DNA of 64,000 nt, from NCBI GenBank assembly GCA_023393525.1, contig JAEWKZ010000079.1, forward strand, positions 1 through 64,000, given 5' to 3'. The translations under genes were made by a program, and so were the position numbers. Under the pieces are notes generated by a model that saw only the letters and a program-made list of their open reading frames with translations, did not search any database and had not been told where the DNA came from. The DNA is from Pseudomonadota bacterium. Its GTDB lineage: Bacteria; Desulfobacterota; Desulfovibrionia; Desulfovibrionales; Desulfomicrobiaceae. This document shows positions 52,436-61,621 of this stretch, piece by piece (positions within the stretch are counted from its first letter, which is position 1; each line of letters opens with the position of its first letter).

Positions 52436-53710
52436 CTAACGCAGAATGGTCTGGTCCCGGTCCGGGCCCACGGACACGATGGACACAGGGATGCCCAGGA
52501 TCTCCTCGATGCGGGCGATGTAGTCGCGCGTGGCCTGAGGCAGCTCGGCATAGGAGCGGCAGCCGGAGATGTCTTCCCGCCAGCCGGGCATGCTTTCGTA
52601 AATCGGCTCGACGTGGGCCATGCCGTTTTCCTCCTGAGGCGGATAGGCGACCTCCTCGCCCCGGTACCGGTAGGCAGTGCAGAGCTTGAGCTCATCCAGG
52701 CCGCCGAGCACGTCGAGCTTGGTCAGGGCGATTTCCGTGGGGCCGTTCAGGCGCTTGGATTCGCGCAGAACCACCAGGTCCAGCCAGCCGCAACGGCGCT
52801 TGCGGCCGGTGGTCGCGCCGAACTCCGCGCCCTTGTCCTGCATGTACGCGCCGGGGCCGTCGGCCAACTCCGTGGGGAACGGCCCCGCGCCGACGCGCGT
52901 GGTGTAGGCCTTGACGATGGCCACGATGCGGTCGAACATGCGCGGCGAGCATCCGGAACCGGCCGAGGCGTTGCCGGCCACGGTGTTGGAGGAGGTCACG
53001 AAGGGATAGGTGCCGTGGTCGATATCGAGATGGGTGCCCTGCGCGCCCTCGAAGAGCACGCCCTGGGCGGCCGCCTCCTGGATGGCCGAGGACACGTCGC
53101 CCAGATAGAGGGTCAAGCGCCGGGCCACTGGCAGCAATTCGTCGAAAATCTGCTGCGCCGACATGGGCTCCTGCCCATAAAGGCCCGTGAGCAGGGCGTT
53201 TTTCTCCACCAGAGCCTTTTCGATCTTGTGCATGAGCAGCTTCTCGTCGGCAAGATCGGCGGCGCGGATGCCGATGCGGGAAGCCTTGTCCTCGTAGCAG
53301 GGGCCGATGCCCCGGCCCGTGGTCCCGATCTTGTCGGACCCGCTCTTGAAATTCTCGCGCGCGCCGTCGATGGCGCGGTGATAGGGCATGATGAGCTGGG
53401 CCTTCTTGCTGATCATGAGCCGCTCGGGGCCGACGTCGATGCCGGACGCAGCCAGCTTGTCCATCTCAAGGCAAAATACAAAGGGGTCGAGCACCACGCC
53501 GTTGCCGATCAGGCATTTCTTGCCCTTGTGCAGGATGCCGGACGGAATGAGGTGCAAAATGGTCTGTTTTCCGTTCACCACCAGGGTGTGCCCGGCATTG
53601 TTTCCGCCCTGAAAGCGCACGATGGCGGCCACGTCAGTGGTCAACAAATCGACTATCTTGCCCTTTCCCTCGTCGCCCCACTGGGCGCCCATGACTACGA
53701 TATTCGCCAT
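52436..53710 (-). CDS. purA: Adenylosuccinate synthetase
   Basis: A 424-residue GTP-dependent enzyme joining IMP and aspartate on the way to AMP. GAQWGDEGKGKIVD (P-loop with catalytic Asp), GGNNAGHT (catalytic His), QGVLFEGAQGTHLDIDHGTYPFVTSSN and the late QATRDYIARIEE are all present. Faces away from the stand-alone AICAR transformylase gene across a 251-nt gap. Confidence 0.97.
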   Translation of the reverse strand: MANIVVMGAQWGDEGKGKIVDLLTTDVAAIVRFQGGNNAGHTLVVNGKQTILHLIPSGILHKGKKCLIGNGVVLDPFVFCLEMDKLAASGIDVGPERLMISKKAQLIMPYHRAIDGARENFKSGSDKIGTTGRGIGPCYEDKASRIGIRAADLADEKLLMHKIEKALVEKNALLTGLYGQEPMSAQQIFDELLPVARRLTLYLGDVSSAIQEAAAQGVLFEGAQGTHLDIDHGTYPFVTSSNTVAGNASAGSGCSPRMFDRIVAIVKAYTTRVGAGPFPTELADGPGAYMQDKGAEFGATTGRKRRCGWLDLVVLRESKRLNGPTEIALTKLDVLGGLDELKLCTAYRYRGEEVAYPPQEENGMAHVEPIYESMPGWREDISGCRSYAELPQATRDYIARIEEILGIPVSIVSVGPDRDQTILR

Positions 53711-53769
53711 GAATCCGATCTCCTCGTCTTTGGTATATTCGCCGTCAGCGCAATGGCAAATGGCTCCCT

Positions 53770-53798
53770 TCTTTATGAGAAGGCCGGGGGGAAGTCAA
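53770..53798 (-). promoter_or_regulatory. Possible purA promoter
   Basis: Minus strand: TTGACT (53798-53793), 17 nt, TAAAGA (53775-53770), about 60 nt before purA. The -10 is a poor match, so this is tentative. Confidence 0.3.
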
Positions 53799-53961
53799 TT
53801 TGCGCAATCGATTGCCCCAAGACCCGGCAAAGTTCCCGCTTCCGGCGAACTCCGCCCGGGCCCGGGATTTGCCGTCCACCCGGGCCTGTGCTAGAGGCAC
53901 ACGGATTCATGCGGCGTCGCGCGCCACAAACCTCGTCAATTCACTTTTCCGGAGAATATAT

Positions 53962-55236
53962 ATGAGTGATCTCAAGAAGATGTATCACACCCTGAATCGG
54001 GATTCCTTTCCCGAAGACCTGACCATAAGCGTCGGAGGCCAGACCATCCGCTATGCCAAGAAAACCTGGAACATCGGCGGCGAGCAAAAAGGCCTGCGCT
54101 ACGGTGAAAACCCGGACCAGCCCGCCGCCCTCTACGAGGTGGTCGAAAGCTCCTTCGCCATGGACGGCGTGGCCTTCCAGCAGGGACAGCACAAGCTCGT
54201 GTCCAGCCTGACCGAGGAGAACCTGGTCCAGTCCGGCAAACATCCGGGCAAGATCAACCTGACCGACGTGGACAACGGCATCAACATGCTTCAGTACCTG
54301 ACAGCCAAGCCCGCCGCCATCATCCTGAAGCACAACAACCCCTGCGGGGCGGCCTGGTCCGACGACGGCCTGTTCACCGCCCTGTCCCGAGCCTTCGCCT
54401 CGGACCGCATCGCGGCCTTCGGCGGGACCATCGTGGTCAACCGCGCTCTGGACAAGGACTGCGCCGAATTCATCAATTCCAGCTACTTCGAAGTCATCGC
54501 GGCCCCGGATTTCACGGCCGAGGCCCTGGCCGTGCTGACCGCCAAGAAAAACCTGCGCATCATCCGCATCCCGGCCCTGGCCGAACTGGAAAAGATCGTG
54601 GGCACGCCGTTCCTGGACATCAAGTCGCTCGTCGACGGGGGACTCATCATCCAGGCCTCGTTCCGCAACAGGATTCTGACCGAGGACGATTTTCTGCCCG
54701 CCGAAACGACCAAGGACGGAACGACCTACATGGCCCGCAAGCCCAGCCCCAAAGAGGCCGAAGACCTGCTCTTCGCCTGGGCCGTCGAGGCCGGGGTGAC
54801 ATCCAATTCCATCATCTTCGCCCGCGACGGCGCCACGGTGTCCATCGGCACCGGCGAACAGGACCGGGTCGGCTGCGTCGAGCTGACCATCCGGAAGGCC
54901 TACACCAAGTACGCCGACAGACTGGCCTTCGAACGCCACGGCCTGTCCCTGTACGAACTGGGGCTCAAGGCCAAGGTTGATGCCGATCTGGCCGCCTCCC
55001 TGGAAGAAATCCAGAAAAAGACCGAGGCGGACCGGGGCGGGCTGCCCGGGACGGTGCTCGTGTCCGACGGCTTCTTTCCCTTCCGGGACGGCGTGGATCT
55101 GGCCGTGGCCCAGGGCGTGACCGCCATCGCCCAGCCCGGGGGCTCCATCCGCGACTGGGAGATCATCCAGGCCGTGAACGAAGCCGCTTCGCAAGTGGCC
55201 ATGGTTTTCACCGGCCAGCGCTCCTTCAAACACTAG
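53962..55236 (+). CDS. purH: AICAR formyltransferase, stand-alone (PurH C-terminal domain only)
   Basis: A 424-residue protein matching only the AICAR transformylase part of bifunctional PurH: GLRYGENPDQPAALYEV opening, LKHNNPCGAAW with the catalytic Lys-His pair, ASDRIAAFGGTIVVN, FRDGVDLAVAQGVTAIAQPGGSIRD. The N-terminal IMP cyclohydrolase domain is absent, so ring closure needs another protein. Start chosen at ATG 53962 with GGAG upstream; the 54 in-frame codons before it lack any domain character. Confidence 0.93.
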   Translation: MSDLKKMYHTLNRDSFPEDLTISVGGQTIRYAKKTWNIGGEQKGLRYGENPDQPAALYEVVESSFAMDGVAFQQGQHKLVSSLTEENLVQSGKHPGKINLTDVDNGINMLQYLTAKPAAIILKHNNPCGAAWSDDGLFTALSRAFASDRIAAFGGTIVVNRALDKDCAEFINSSYFEVIAAPDFTAEALAVLTAKKNLRIIRIPALAELEKIVGTPFLDIKSLVDGGLIIQASFRNRILTEDDFLPAETTKDGTTYMARKPSPKEAEDLLFAWAVEAGVTSNSIIFARDGATVSIGTGEQDRVGCVELTIRKAYTKYADRLAFERHGLSLYELGLKAKVDADLAASLEEIQKKTEADRGGLPGTVLVSDGFFPFRDGVDLAVAQGVTAIAQPGGSIRDWEIIQAVNEAASQVAMVFTGQRSFKH

Positions 55237-55306
55237 AATACGGCCCCGGGGCCGTTGACCCGGGCCGGTCACTCCGGCCCACGCGCCCAAGGCGCATAAG
55301 GCTTTT

Positions 55307-57349
55307 ATGTCCATCTCACTTTCCCTGCAGCCCGGATGCATCATGGAGTTCCTTCAGGACAACCAGCCGGTCACGGCCTGGGTCCTGGACGTCCAGGGCC
55401 CGCGTCTGCGGGTCTTCACCGCGGGACAGCGCGAGCTCAAGCTCCCCCTGTCCCGGGTCCTGCCCTGGCTTGGCCCCCAATGTCCGGCGGGCAGCAGCCG
55501 CCAGGAGATGCTCGACCTGCTGCGCACGCACAATGGCCGCCGGGAACGCCTGGCCGAATCCGTCGACGCCCTGGAAATCTGGGATCTGGCCCAGGGAGAA
55601 GTGGACGAGGCCGGAATAGAGTGGTTCGCGAGCCTTGTTTTCGAGGACGCGAGCCCCGACCAGCTTGCGGCCCTGGGGCGCAAGCTGTTGCAGACCAAGA
55701 CCCATTTCAAGTTCTCCCCGCCCCAGTTCGAGATATACCCCCAGGAAACCGTGGAGCGCCGCCAGGAGGAACTGCGCAAGGCCCAAGAGCGCGAACGCCT
55801 GGTCGGCTTCGGGCAGGTCTTTTTGAAGGGTCTGTGGGACACGTTCTGCAAACGCAAAAGCACCCTGCCCCTGCCCGACGAAGAGCAAAGCCGGCGCATC
55901 CGGGACCTGCTCATGACCCGCCTGTGCAACCCCGACGACCGGGACTCGGACGCCCTGTGGAAAACCATGAGCCAGGGCCTGCCCGAAGAGCCGCACCTGC
56001 CCCTGTTTCTGGCTCAGGCCTGGGGCATCGTGCCGCCGCATTTCAACTTCCATCTCTGCCGCGCGCAGTACGACTGGGAGCCGGACTGGGCCCTGGCCCA
56101 TGCCGACGCCGTCACGGCGCTGCGGGAACGGGTTCTGGCCACGCGCGAAGAACCCGGGATCGACATCGTGACCATCGATTCCGCCAGCACCCAGGACATC
56201 GACGACGGCTTCGATCTGACCCGCGACGAGGACGGTTTCACCCTGCATCTGGCCCTGGCCTGCCCCTGCCTGGGCTGGGAGTTCGGATCGCCCCTGGACA
56301 AGGCGGTGCTGCACCGCTTCACCTCCCTCTATCTGCCCGAAGGCACAAGCCACATGCTGCCCGAAACGCTGGGCAAGGATTTTTTCAGCCTCTGCGCCGG
56401 CCAGGACCGCCCGGCCCTGGTCATCTCTTTCGACCTGGACCCGGAAGGGGTCATGCGTTCCTGCACGCCGCGCATCGCCTGGATCAGGGTGAAGGCGAAC
56501 CTGACCTACACCGGAGTGGAAGAAGAAATCGAGACCAACGCCGCAGGCATGCTGCATCATGCCCGCGACCTGGCCACCCTGCTGCGCCAGGCGCGCATCC
56601 GCGAGCACGCCGTGATCATGGACCAGCCCGACCCGCGCATGGTTCTGCGCGGGGACCCGGCCAACCCGGAAGTCACGGTCGTGCAGTCCGAGTCCACGCC
56701 CGAAGCGCAGAAAATCGTGTCCGAGTTCATGATCCTGGCCAACAAGGCCATGGGTTCCTGGGCGCTGCAAACAGGCACGGCCCTGCTCTTCCGGACCCAG
56801 AACATCACCCTGCCCGCCGAAAGCGCCGGGGTCTGGGCCGAGCCCACGGACATCTACCGCATCATCAACAACATGGGCCCCTCCATTCTCGAATGCGAGC
56901 CCCGCCGTCACGCCACCATCGGGGCCAGGGCCTACGCCCCGGTGACCTCGCCCCTCAGGCGCTATTCGGACTTCATCAACATGGCCCAGATCCTGGCCCG
57001 ACTGACCGGACAGGGACGCCTCCTCGACCAGACGGAACTGGAGAGCCTGCTTCCCCTCTTGTCCAGCAGGGCCGAACTGGTCGGCCAGGTCCAGCGCATG
57101 CGCCCCAGGTACTGGAAATACGAATATTTCCGACAAAACTGCAAGAAAATGCGCTGGTCCGGAACCATCGTCGATCCCGGCTCCAACCTGGTGACCATCG
57201 CCCTTCCGGACCTGCAACTTTTCCTGAAGGCCCCGCGCAAGATTTTCGGCGACAAGGTCCGCCTCGGACAGTGGTTCTCCATCCGCATCGGCAAGGTCGA
57301 TCCCCTGAACAACGAGATCAAGATCGTCGAGGCCTGGGAGGAGGAATGA
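55307..57349 (+). CDS. RNB-domain exoribonuclease (RNase II/R family)
   Basis: A 680-residue 3-to-5 exoribonuclease. The N-terminal 280 residues are a divergent region without classic cold-shock domains. The RNB catalytic domain starts near 288 with IDSASTQDIDDGFDL (metal-binding Asp cluster) and runs to about 600 (VTSPLRRYSDFINMAQILA); a short C-terminal S1-like beta-barrel follows. It degrades single-stranded RNA in the cytoplasm. The domain layout resembles the RNase II branch found in delta-proteobacteria and plastids more than E. coli RNase R. Confidence 0.9.
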   Translation: MSISLSLQPGCIMEFLQDNQPVTAWVLDVQGPRLRVFTAGQRELKLPLSRVLPWLGPQCPAGSSRQEMLDLLRTHNGRRERLAESVDALEIWDLAQGEVDEAGIEWFASLVFEDASPDQLAALGRKLLQTKTHFKFSPPQFEIYPQETVERRQEELRKAQERERLVGFGQVFLKGLWDTFCKRKSTLPLPDEEQSRRIRDLLMTRLCNPDDRDSDALWKTMSQGLPEEPHLPLFLAQAWGIVPPHFNFHLCRAQYDWEPDWALAHADAVTALRERVLATREEPGIDIVTIDSASTQDIDDGFDLTRDEDGFTLHLALACPCLGWEFGSPLDKAVLHRFTSLYLPEGTSHMLPETLGKDFFSLCAGQDRPALVISFDLDPEGVMRSCTPRIAWIRVKANLTYTGVEEEIETNAAGMLHHARDLATLLRQARIREHAVIMDQPDPRMVLRGDPANPEVTVVQSESTPEAQKIVSEFMILANKAMGSWALQTGTALLFRTQNITLPAESAGVWAEPTDIYRIINNMGPSILECEPRRHATIGARAYAPVTSPLRRYSDFINMAQILARLTGQGRLLDQTELESLLPLLSSRAELVGQVQRMRPRYWKYEYFRQNCKKMRWSGTIVDPGSNLVTIALPDLQLFLKAPRKIFGDKVRLGQWFSIRIGKVDPLNNEIKIVEAWEEE

Positions 57350-57428
57350 ACTTGTACGTACGACCATTTTCACGTAGAGGATTTCGGCACATGCCAACCC
57401 GAATTTCCAAAGATCAAGGAGACTGCAC

Positions 57429-58013
57429 ATGGTGACAATATTCTGGCTCGCGATCAGCTACCTTCTGGGGGCCATGCCTTTCGGCCTTCTGATCTCCAAG
57501 ACCTGCTGCGGCATCGACCCGCGCGAACAGGGCAGCGGCAACATCGGGGCCACCAATGTCGGCCGGATCTGCGGCACCAAGTACGGAGCCCTGACCCTGG
57601 CCCTGGACATGCTCAAAGGTTTCGTGCCGGTCGCCCTGGCCACCAGCTTTTCGGACTCCGGTTTCTTCCTGACCCTGGTCGCCCTGGCCGCGGTCTGCGG
57701 ACACATGTTCTCGGTCTTCCTGCACGGCAAGGGCGGCAAGGGCGTGGCCACCTGGGTCGGCGCCTTCGTGGCCATCTCCACCTCCGGCACCATCATCTGC
57801 GGCCTGGGTTTCCTGGCGGCCCTGTACTTCTATAATTTCGTGTCCCTGGCCTCTCTGGTCATGGTCGCGCTCATGCCCGTGATCCTGCTCTTTCAGGGCA
57901 TGTTCGGCGCCATCCCCCTGGCCCTGGTGCTCATGGCGCTGATTTTCTGGAAGCACTCGGAGAACATCAAGCGCCTCATGGCCGGTGAAGAGCATCCCTG
58001 GAAGAAAAAATAG
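57429..58013 (+). CDS. plsY: Glycerol-3-phosphate acyltransferase PlsY
   Basis: A 194-residue inner-membrane protein with five or so helices and the three PlsY motifs: SGNIGATNVGR, GHMFSVFLHGKGGKGVATWVG and a C-terminal WKHSENIKRLMAGEEH. It acylates the glycerol 3-phosphate made by GpsA, using acyl phosphate. Start ATG 57429 with AAGGAG upstream. Followed by a good terminator. Confidence 0.96.
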   Translation: MVTIFWLAISYLLGAMPFGLLISKTCCGIDPREQGSGNIGATNVGRICGTKYGALTLALDMLKGFVPVALATSFSDSGFFLTLVALAAVCGHMFSVFLHGKGGKGVATWVGAFVAISTSGTIICGLGFLAALYFYNFVSLASLVMVALMPVILLFQGMFGAIPLALVLMALIFWKHSENIKRLMAGEEHPWKKK

Positions 58014-58039
58014 CCCGACTTTTCACATCCGATCGCAAA

Positions 58040-58075
58040 AAAACGCGGAAGCCCCAACGGACTTCCGCGTTTTTC
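58040..58075 (+). terminator. Rho-independent terminator of plsY
   Basis: AACGCGGAAG (58042-58051) pairs with CTTCCGCGTT (58062-58071), flanked by an A-run before and a T-run after, so it could also serve the convergent U32 gene. Confidence 0.85.
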
Positions 58076-58123
58076 TTTGCCCGGCGAACACATTCCCGGA
58101 GGACGCGTCACGGCGAACGCCCG

Positions 58124-60085
58124 CTAGAGCATCTTCAGATCCCAGTTCCACAAGCCCTGGCGCTCCTTGATCGCGACCTTTTCCGGCACGGGCTCGTGCA
58201 GGCGCGTCAGCAGGGCGTACCCGGATTTTTCCAGTTCCGTCCATTTTTCGCTCAGGTCGATGCCCCAGTTGGGAAAGGTCCAGACCAGGCCGCCGTATGT
58301 CCGCGACCAGAACTGCTCGCCCTTGGGGCTCTGCAACGGTTCCCGTTCACGCAGGCTTTCGGAGCGGATGCGCGAAACGCACAACGGATAAAGACCCTTG
58401 ACCAGAATGCCCAGTGGCAGCGGAGAGAGGGCCGGCAGTTCCAGAAATCCCTGACGGTCGAGCTCCGGACTCGCGAAAGCGCCCGCGAAACCCATGCGCG
58501 CAAGCTCCGCCAGGGCCATGGGGTTGGCCGTGTTGCACATGGGACCGGCCCAGAAGGTCTGGCGCTCGGGCCTGGCGAAGAGGCCCATCTGCCAGGGCGC
58601 ATTCAGCACGAATTGCCGCGCGCCGAGGCGGGTCATATTTTCCAGGCATTCGATCCAGGCTTTTTCTTCCGCAGGCCAGATCACGGGCGGCAGCCACCAC
58701 CAGATGCGCCCGAAGATGCTGCGCGAGATGTTGCGCTCCACTCCGGGCGTGAGCCACACCGCCTGCTCGCTCTGGTTGCCGAGCCGTGCCGGCAGGCTGC
58801 GCCAGACATCCATTTCGCGCGGCTTGCCCTTTCGTCGCGCAGGGCGCGGCAGGGTTGGGGAAAAAGAGGATTCCCGTGTCGGGCGGTCGAAAACCAGATT
58901 TTTTTTCAGGTCCGCCACCAAGGCTTGCAGCTCCCGCTCCCGCCGGTCCACCAGGAAGACCGGGGCGCCCTGCGGCGCGGGACGGCCCTGGCCCTTGGGC
59001 AGATCCAGACGACCGCCCTTGGGGATGTCGCGGCGGATCTTCACGGTCTGATGCCCGGCCTGATCCTCGTAGCCGACGCGCAGCAAATCCCCGCTTTTCA
59101 GGGGCTCGCGCGGAGACACGTAGGCGGCCTTGAACCCGCCCTGGACCTTGCCGATCATGTGCCCCGAGGCGGTCTGCTCCCGGTCGGCGATGGGATTGGA
59201 AGGCCTGTGCCCAAGAAAGTTGTAGTGCGAGGACGGCCGGCCCAGCGCCATGTCCAGGAGGCCCAGGGCCGCCTTGCGCCGGGCCGGATCATCGCCCTCG
59301 TCGCGCAGCATGCGGTAGGCTGTGACCGTGTAATACACGTAATGCGGCCCCTTCTTGCGCCCCTCGATCTTCCAGGAGCCGACCTTCTCCACGCCGCTCA
59401 ACGGACGCACCAGCACATCCAGGGACAGATCGTCGCAGGAAAAAAACGCGCCTTTCTGGTTTTTCTGCTGGTACAAGCGGCGGCAGGGCTGCACGCAGCG
59501 GCCGCGCAGGCCGCTCTTGCCGCCCAGATAGCTGGACCAGTAGCATCTGCCCGAAACCGCGTAGCACAGCGCGCCGTGCACGAACACCTCAAGGCCCAGG
59601 CCATCCGGGCAGCGGGCGGCCACGGCCTTGATCTCGTCGATGGACAGTTCGCGGGGCAGCACCAGCCGGTCAACGCCCAGAGCCAGGACCTGAGGCAGCC
59701 CGGCGATGGTGCCGCCGTTGGCCAGGGTGGAAAGATGCAACTCCCCCGTGAATCCCGCCTGCCGGGCCAGGGCGGGCAGGCCCAGGTCCTGGACGATGAG
59801 CGCGTCCACCCCGACCTGGGTCTGCAAACGGTGGATGAGGCGACCCGCCTGATCCAGCTCCGGGGTTTTCAAGAGGTTGTTCACGGCCACGTGCACCCGC
59901 ACGCCCTTGGCGTGGGCCAGTTCGGTCAGGGCCGCGAGTTCGGTCAGGGAAAAATTCTCCGCCTCCATGCGCGCGGAAAAATTTTTCAGGCCGCAGTACA
60001 CGGCGTCGGCCCCGGCGGCGATGGCGGCCAGAAAACTGTCGATATCGCCGGCGGGGGCGAGGATTTCTATTTTGTTGCGTTCCAT
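58124..60085 (-). CDS. U32 peptidase-family protein (RlhA/TrhP-type)
   Basis: A 653-residue protein. N-terminal half is the U32 barrel: LAPAGDIDSFLAAIAAGADAVYCGL, and the family signature EVFVHGALCYAVSGRC near residues 165-180, followed by a cysteine cluster (GRCVQPCRRLY) that may bind an iron-sulfur cluster. Family members act with iron-sulfur clusters in prephenate-dependent RNA hydroxylation (RlhA on 23S rRNA, TrhP on tRNA) rather than as true peptidases. The C-terminal 300 residues are unusually long and not recognised. Start chosen at ATG 60085. Confidence 0.86.
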   Translation of the reverse strand: MERNKIEILAPAGDIDSFLAAIAAGADAVYCGLKNFSARMEAENFSLTELAALTELAHAKGVRVHVAVNNLLKTPELDQAGRLIHRLQTQVGVDALIVQDLGLPALARQAGFTGELHLSTLANGGTIAGLPQVLALGVDRLVLPRELSIDEIKAVAARCPDGLGLEVFVHGALCYAVSGRCYWSSYLGGKSGLRGRCVQPCRRLYQQKNQKGAFFSCDDLSLDVLVRPLSGVEKVGSWKIEGRKKGPHYVYYTVTAYRMLRDEGDDPARRKAALGLLDMALGRPSSHYNFLGHRPSNPIADREQTASGHMIGKVQGGFKAAYVSPREPLKSGDLLRVGYEDQAGHQTVKIRRDIPKGGRLDLPKGQGRPAPQGAPVFLVDRRERELQALVADLKKNLVFDRPTRESSFSPTLPRPARRKGKPREMDVWRSLPARLGNQSEQAVWLTPGVERNISRSIFGRIWWWLPPVIWPAEEKAWIECLENMTRLGARQFVLNAPWQMGLFARPERQTFWAGPMCNTANPMALAELARMGFAGAFASPELDRQGFLELPALSPLPLGILVKGLYPLCVSRIRSESLREREPLQSPKGEQFWSRTYGGLVWTFPNWGIDLSEKWTELEKSGYALLTRLHEPVPEKVAIKERQGLWNWDLKML

Positions 60086-60328
60086 GGGAAGACCACCGGC
60101 CCGTGGCCGAAAGTTGAAATCCGACGGCGAAAGGCCGACGGCGCTGCTGCGCATGAATGAGCGATCAAGAGGCAGGCGAACTGTCTCCGGGTAGCGTAAC
60201 GGACAGGGGGGGTGTCAAGGGGCAATCCGTTCCAGCCGAGAGCGGACCTTGTGGACCGCGCATGAAAAGCGTAAGATAAACGCCGAACAGCGCGCCGGAC
60301 ATCCAGGTAAAACAGGACGACGAACACA

Positions 60329-61381
60329 ATGGGAATGACGGATCTCGTTTTCGTGGCCACGAGCCAGGACTCCCTCTTTCAGGAGACCAGAAGCCATCTG
60401 AGCACGCTCGGGTACACCAACTGCGCGCGCTTTTCATCGGGCAAGGCCGCGGTGGAGTTCATCAAATACAACCCGGCGCGGATCATCATCGTCGACACCG
60501 AGGTCGAGGACCTGAGCCTGGCCGAATTCGTCGCCGCCCTGCGCGAAGTCAGGCAGGCGGAGTACCTGCACATCCTGGTCATCTCGTCGGACCGGACCGA
60601 GGAATTTCTCCTGGGCATCATCTCCGCCGGATGTTCCGGGCTGGTGTTGCGCCCCTACAACCGGACCGCCCTGGAAAACCACATGGCGCAGTCCAGAAAA
60701 CTCGAGCACGCCCCGGACTCCGACCGCGAAACCGTGGAGCAGGCCGAAACGCTGATCGTCCAGGGCCGCTACGAAGACGCCATCGGCGACCTGACCCTTG
60801 TCGTCAACCATGAGGACGAGCAGGCGAGCAGGCTGTTCTATCGGGGATGCCAATTCCTGGTGGACAAGAAATGGTCCGACGCCATCCAGGCCTTCAACCA
60901 GTCCCTGGCCCGCAACCAGACCTTCATCAAGGCCTACGAAGGCCTGGCCCAGGCCTACCGGGGCAAGAACGACACCGAGCGTTACCGCTTCTATCTCCAG
61001 AAAGCCGCCGATGAATACGCAAAGCTCAACAACTTCGCCAAGGTCAAAAAAATATTCGTCGAAATCGTGAAGTACGACATCAACGCCCCCAACCCCTACA
61101 ACACCCTGGGCATCAGGCTGCGTCAGGAAAAACAGTACAAGCAAGCCATCCAGGCGTATTTCCAGGCGATCCAGCTGAGCCCCAAGGACGAGAACATACA
61201 CTACAACATGGCCAAAGCCTATTTTTGCGATGCCCAGCCGGAAAAGGCCCTGGAATGCATCCGCCTGGCCCTGTCCCTGTCCCCGGAACACCTCGAAGCG
61301 CTCAAAATGTACCGCCTGCTGACCGGCGTAGCCTGGGAAGACAACGCCTCCGCCCCGTTTCAGCCCCAGCGGGGAGCCTGA
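60329..61381 (+). CDS. Pseudo-receiver and TPR-repeat protein
   Basis: A 350-residue protein. Residues 1-125 have the receiver fold, with an Asp at the phosphorylation position (D56, IIIVDTEVED), but the usual N-terminal acidic pair and the Lys before PF/PY are lost (LRPYN), so phosphorylation is doubtful. Residues 130-330 contain about five TPR units (ALxxxxxxN-type helices), for protein binding. Start ATG 60329; ATG 60335 is an alternative. A small Cys/His gene follows after 3 nt. Confidence 0.82.
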   Translation: MGMTDLVFVATSQDSLFQETRSHLSTLGYTNCARFSSGKAAVEFIKYNPARIIIVDTEVEDLSLAEFVAALREVRQAEYLHILVISSDRTEEFLLGIISAGCSGLVLRPYNRTALENHMAQSRKLEHAPDSDRETVEQAETLIVQGRYEDAIGDLTLVVNHEDEQASRLFYRGCQFLVDKKWSDAIQAFNQSLARNQTFIKAYEGLAQAYRGKNDTERYRFYLQKAADEYAKLNNFAKVKKIFVEIVKYDINAPNPYNTLGIRLRQEKQYKQAIQAYFQAIQLSPKDENIHYNMAKAYFCDAQPEKALECIRLALSLSPEHLEALKMYRLLTGVAWEDNASAPFQPQRGA

Positions 61382-61384
61382 CCC

Positions 61385-61588
61385 ATGGCCAAGTTCAGCA
61401 CCTGCGCCATCTGCGGAAAACTGGTCGACATCGACCAGGAGTCCCACACCCTGTTTCATTGCCGCAATTTCCTGCTGCGCTCCTTCTACGGCGAGAAGAA
61501 CGAACACCGCCGCGCGCGTTTGCAGGAACGCATCGACGCCCTGAACGCCCGCATGCGCGTCAAGGGCAACAACCTTCTCGACACCTGA
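61385..61588 (+). CDS. Small Cys/His-rich protein, unknown function
   Basis: A 67-residue protein. CAIC near the start and a later H-LFHC give a possible four-ligand zinc knuckle; the second half is a basic helix. Not recognised as a named family. It lies 3 nt after the TPR gene and is probably translated with it. Confidence 0.72.
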   Translation: MAKFSTCAICGKLVDIDQESHTLFHCRNFLLRSFYGEKNEHRRARLQERIDALNARMRVKGNNLLDT

Positions 61589-61621
61589 CAAAAGGCGCCG
61601 GCCCGTGCCAAAGACGCCCCG

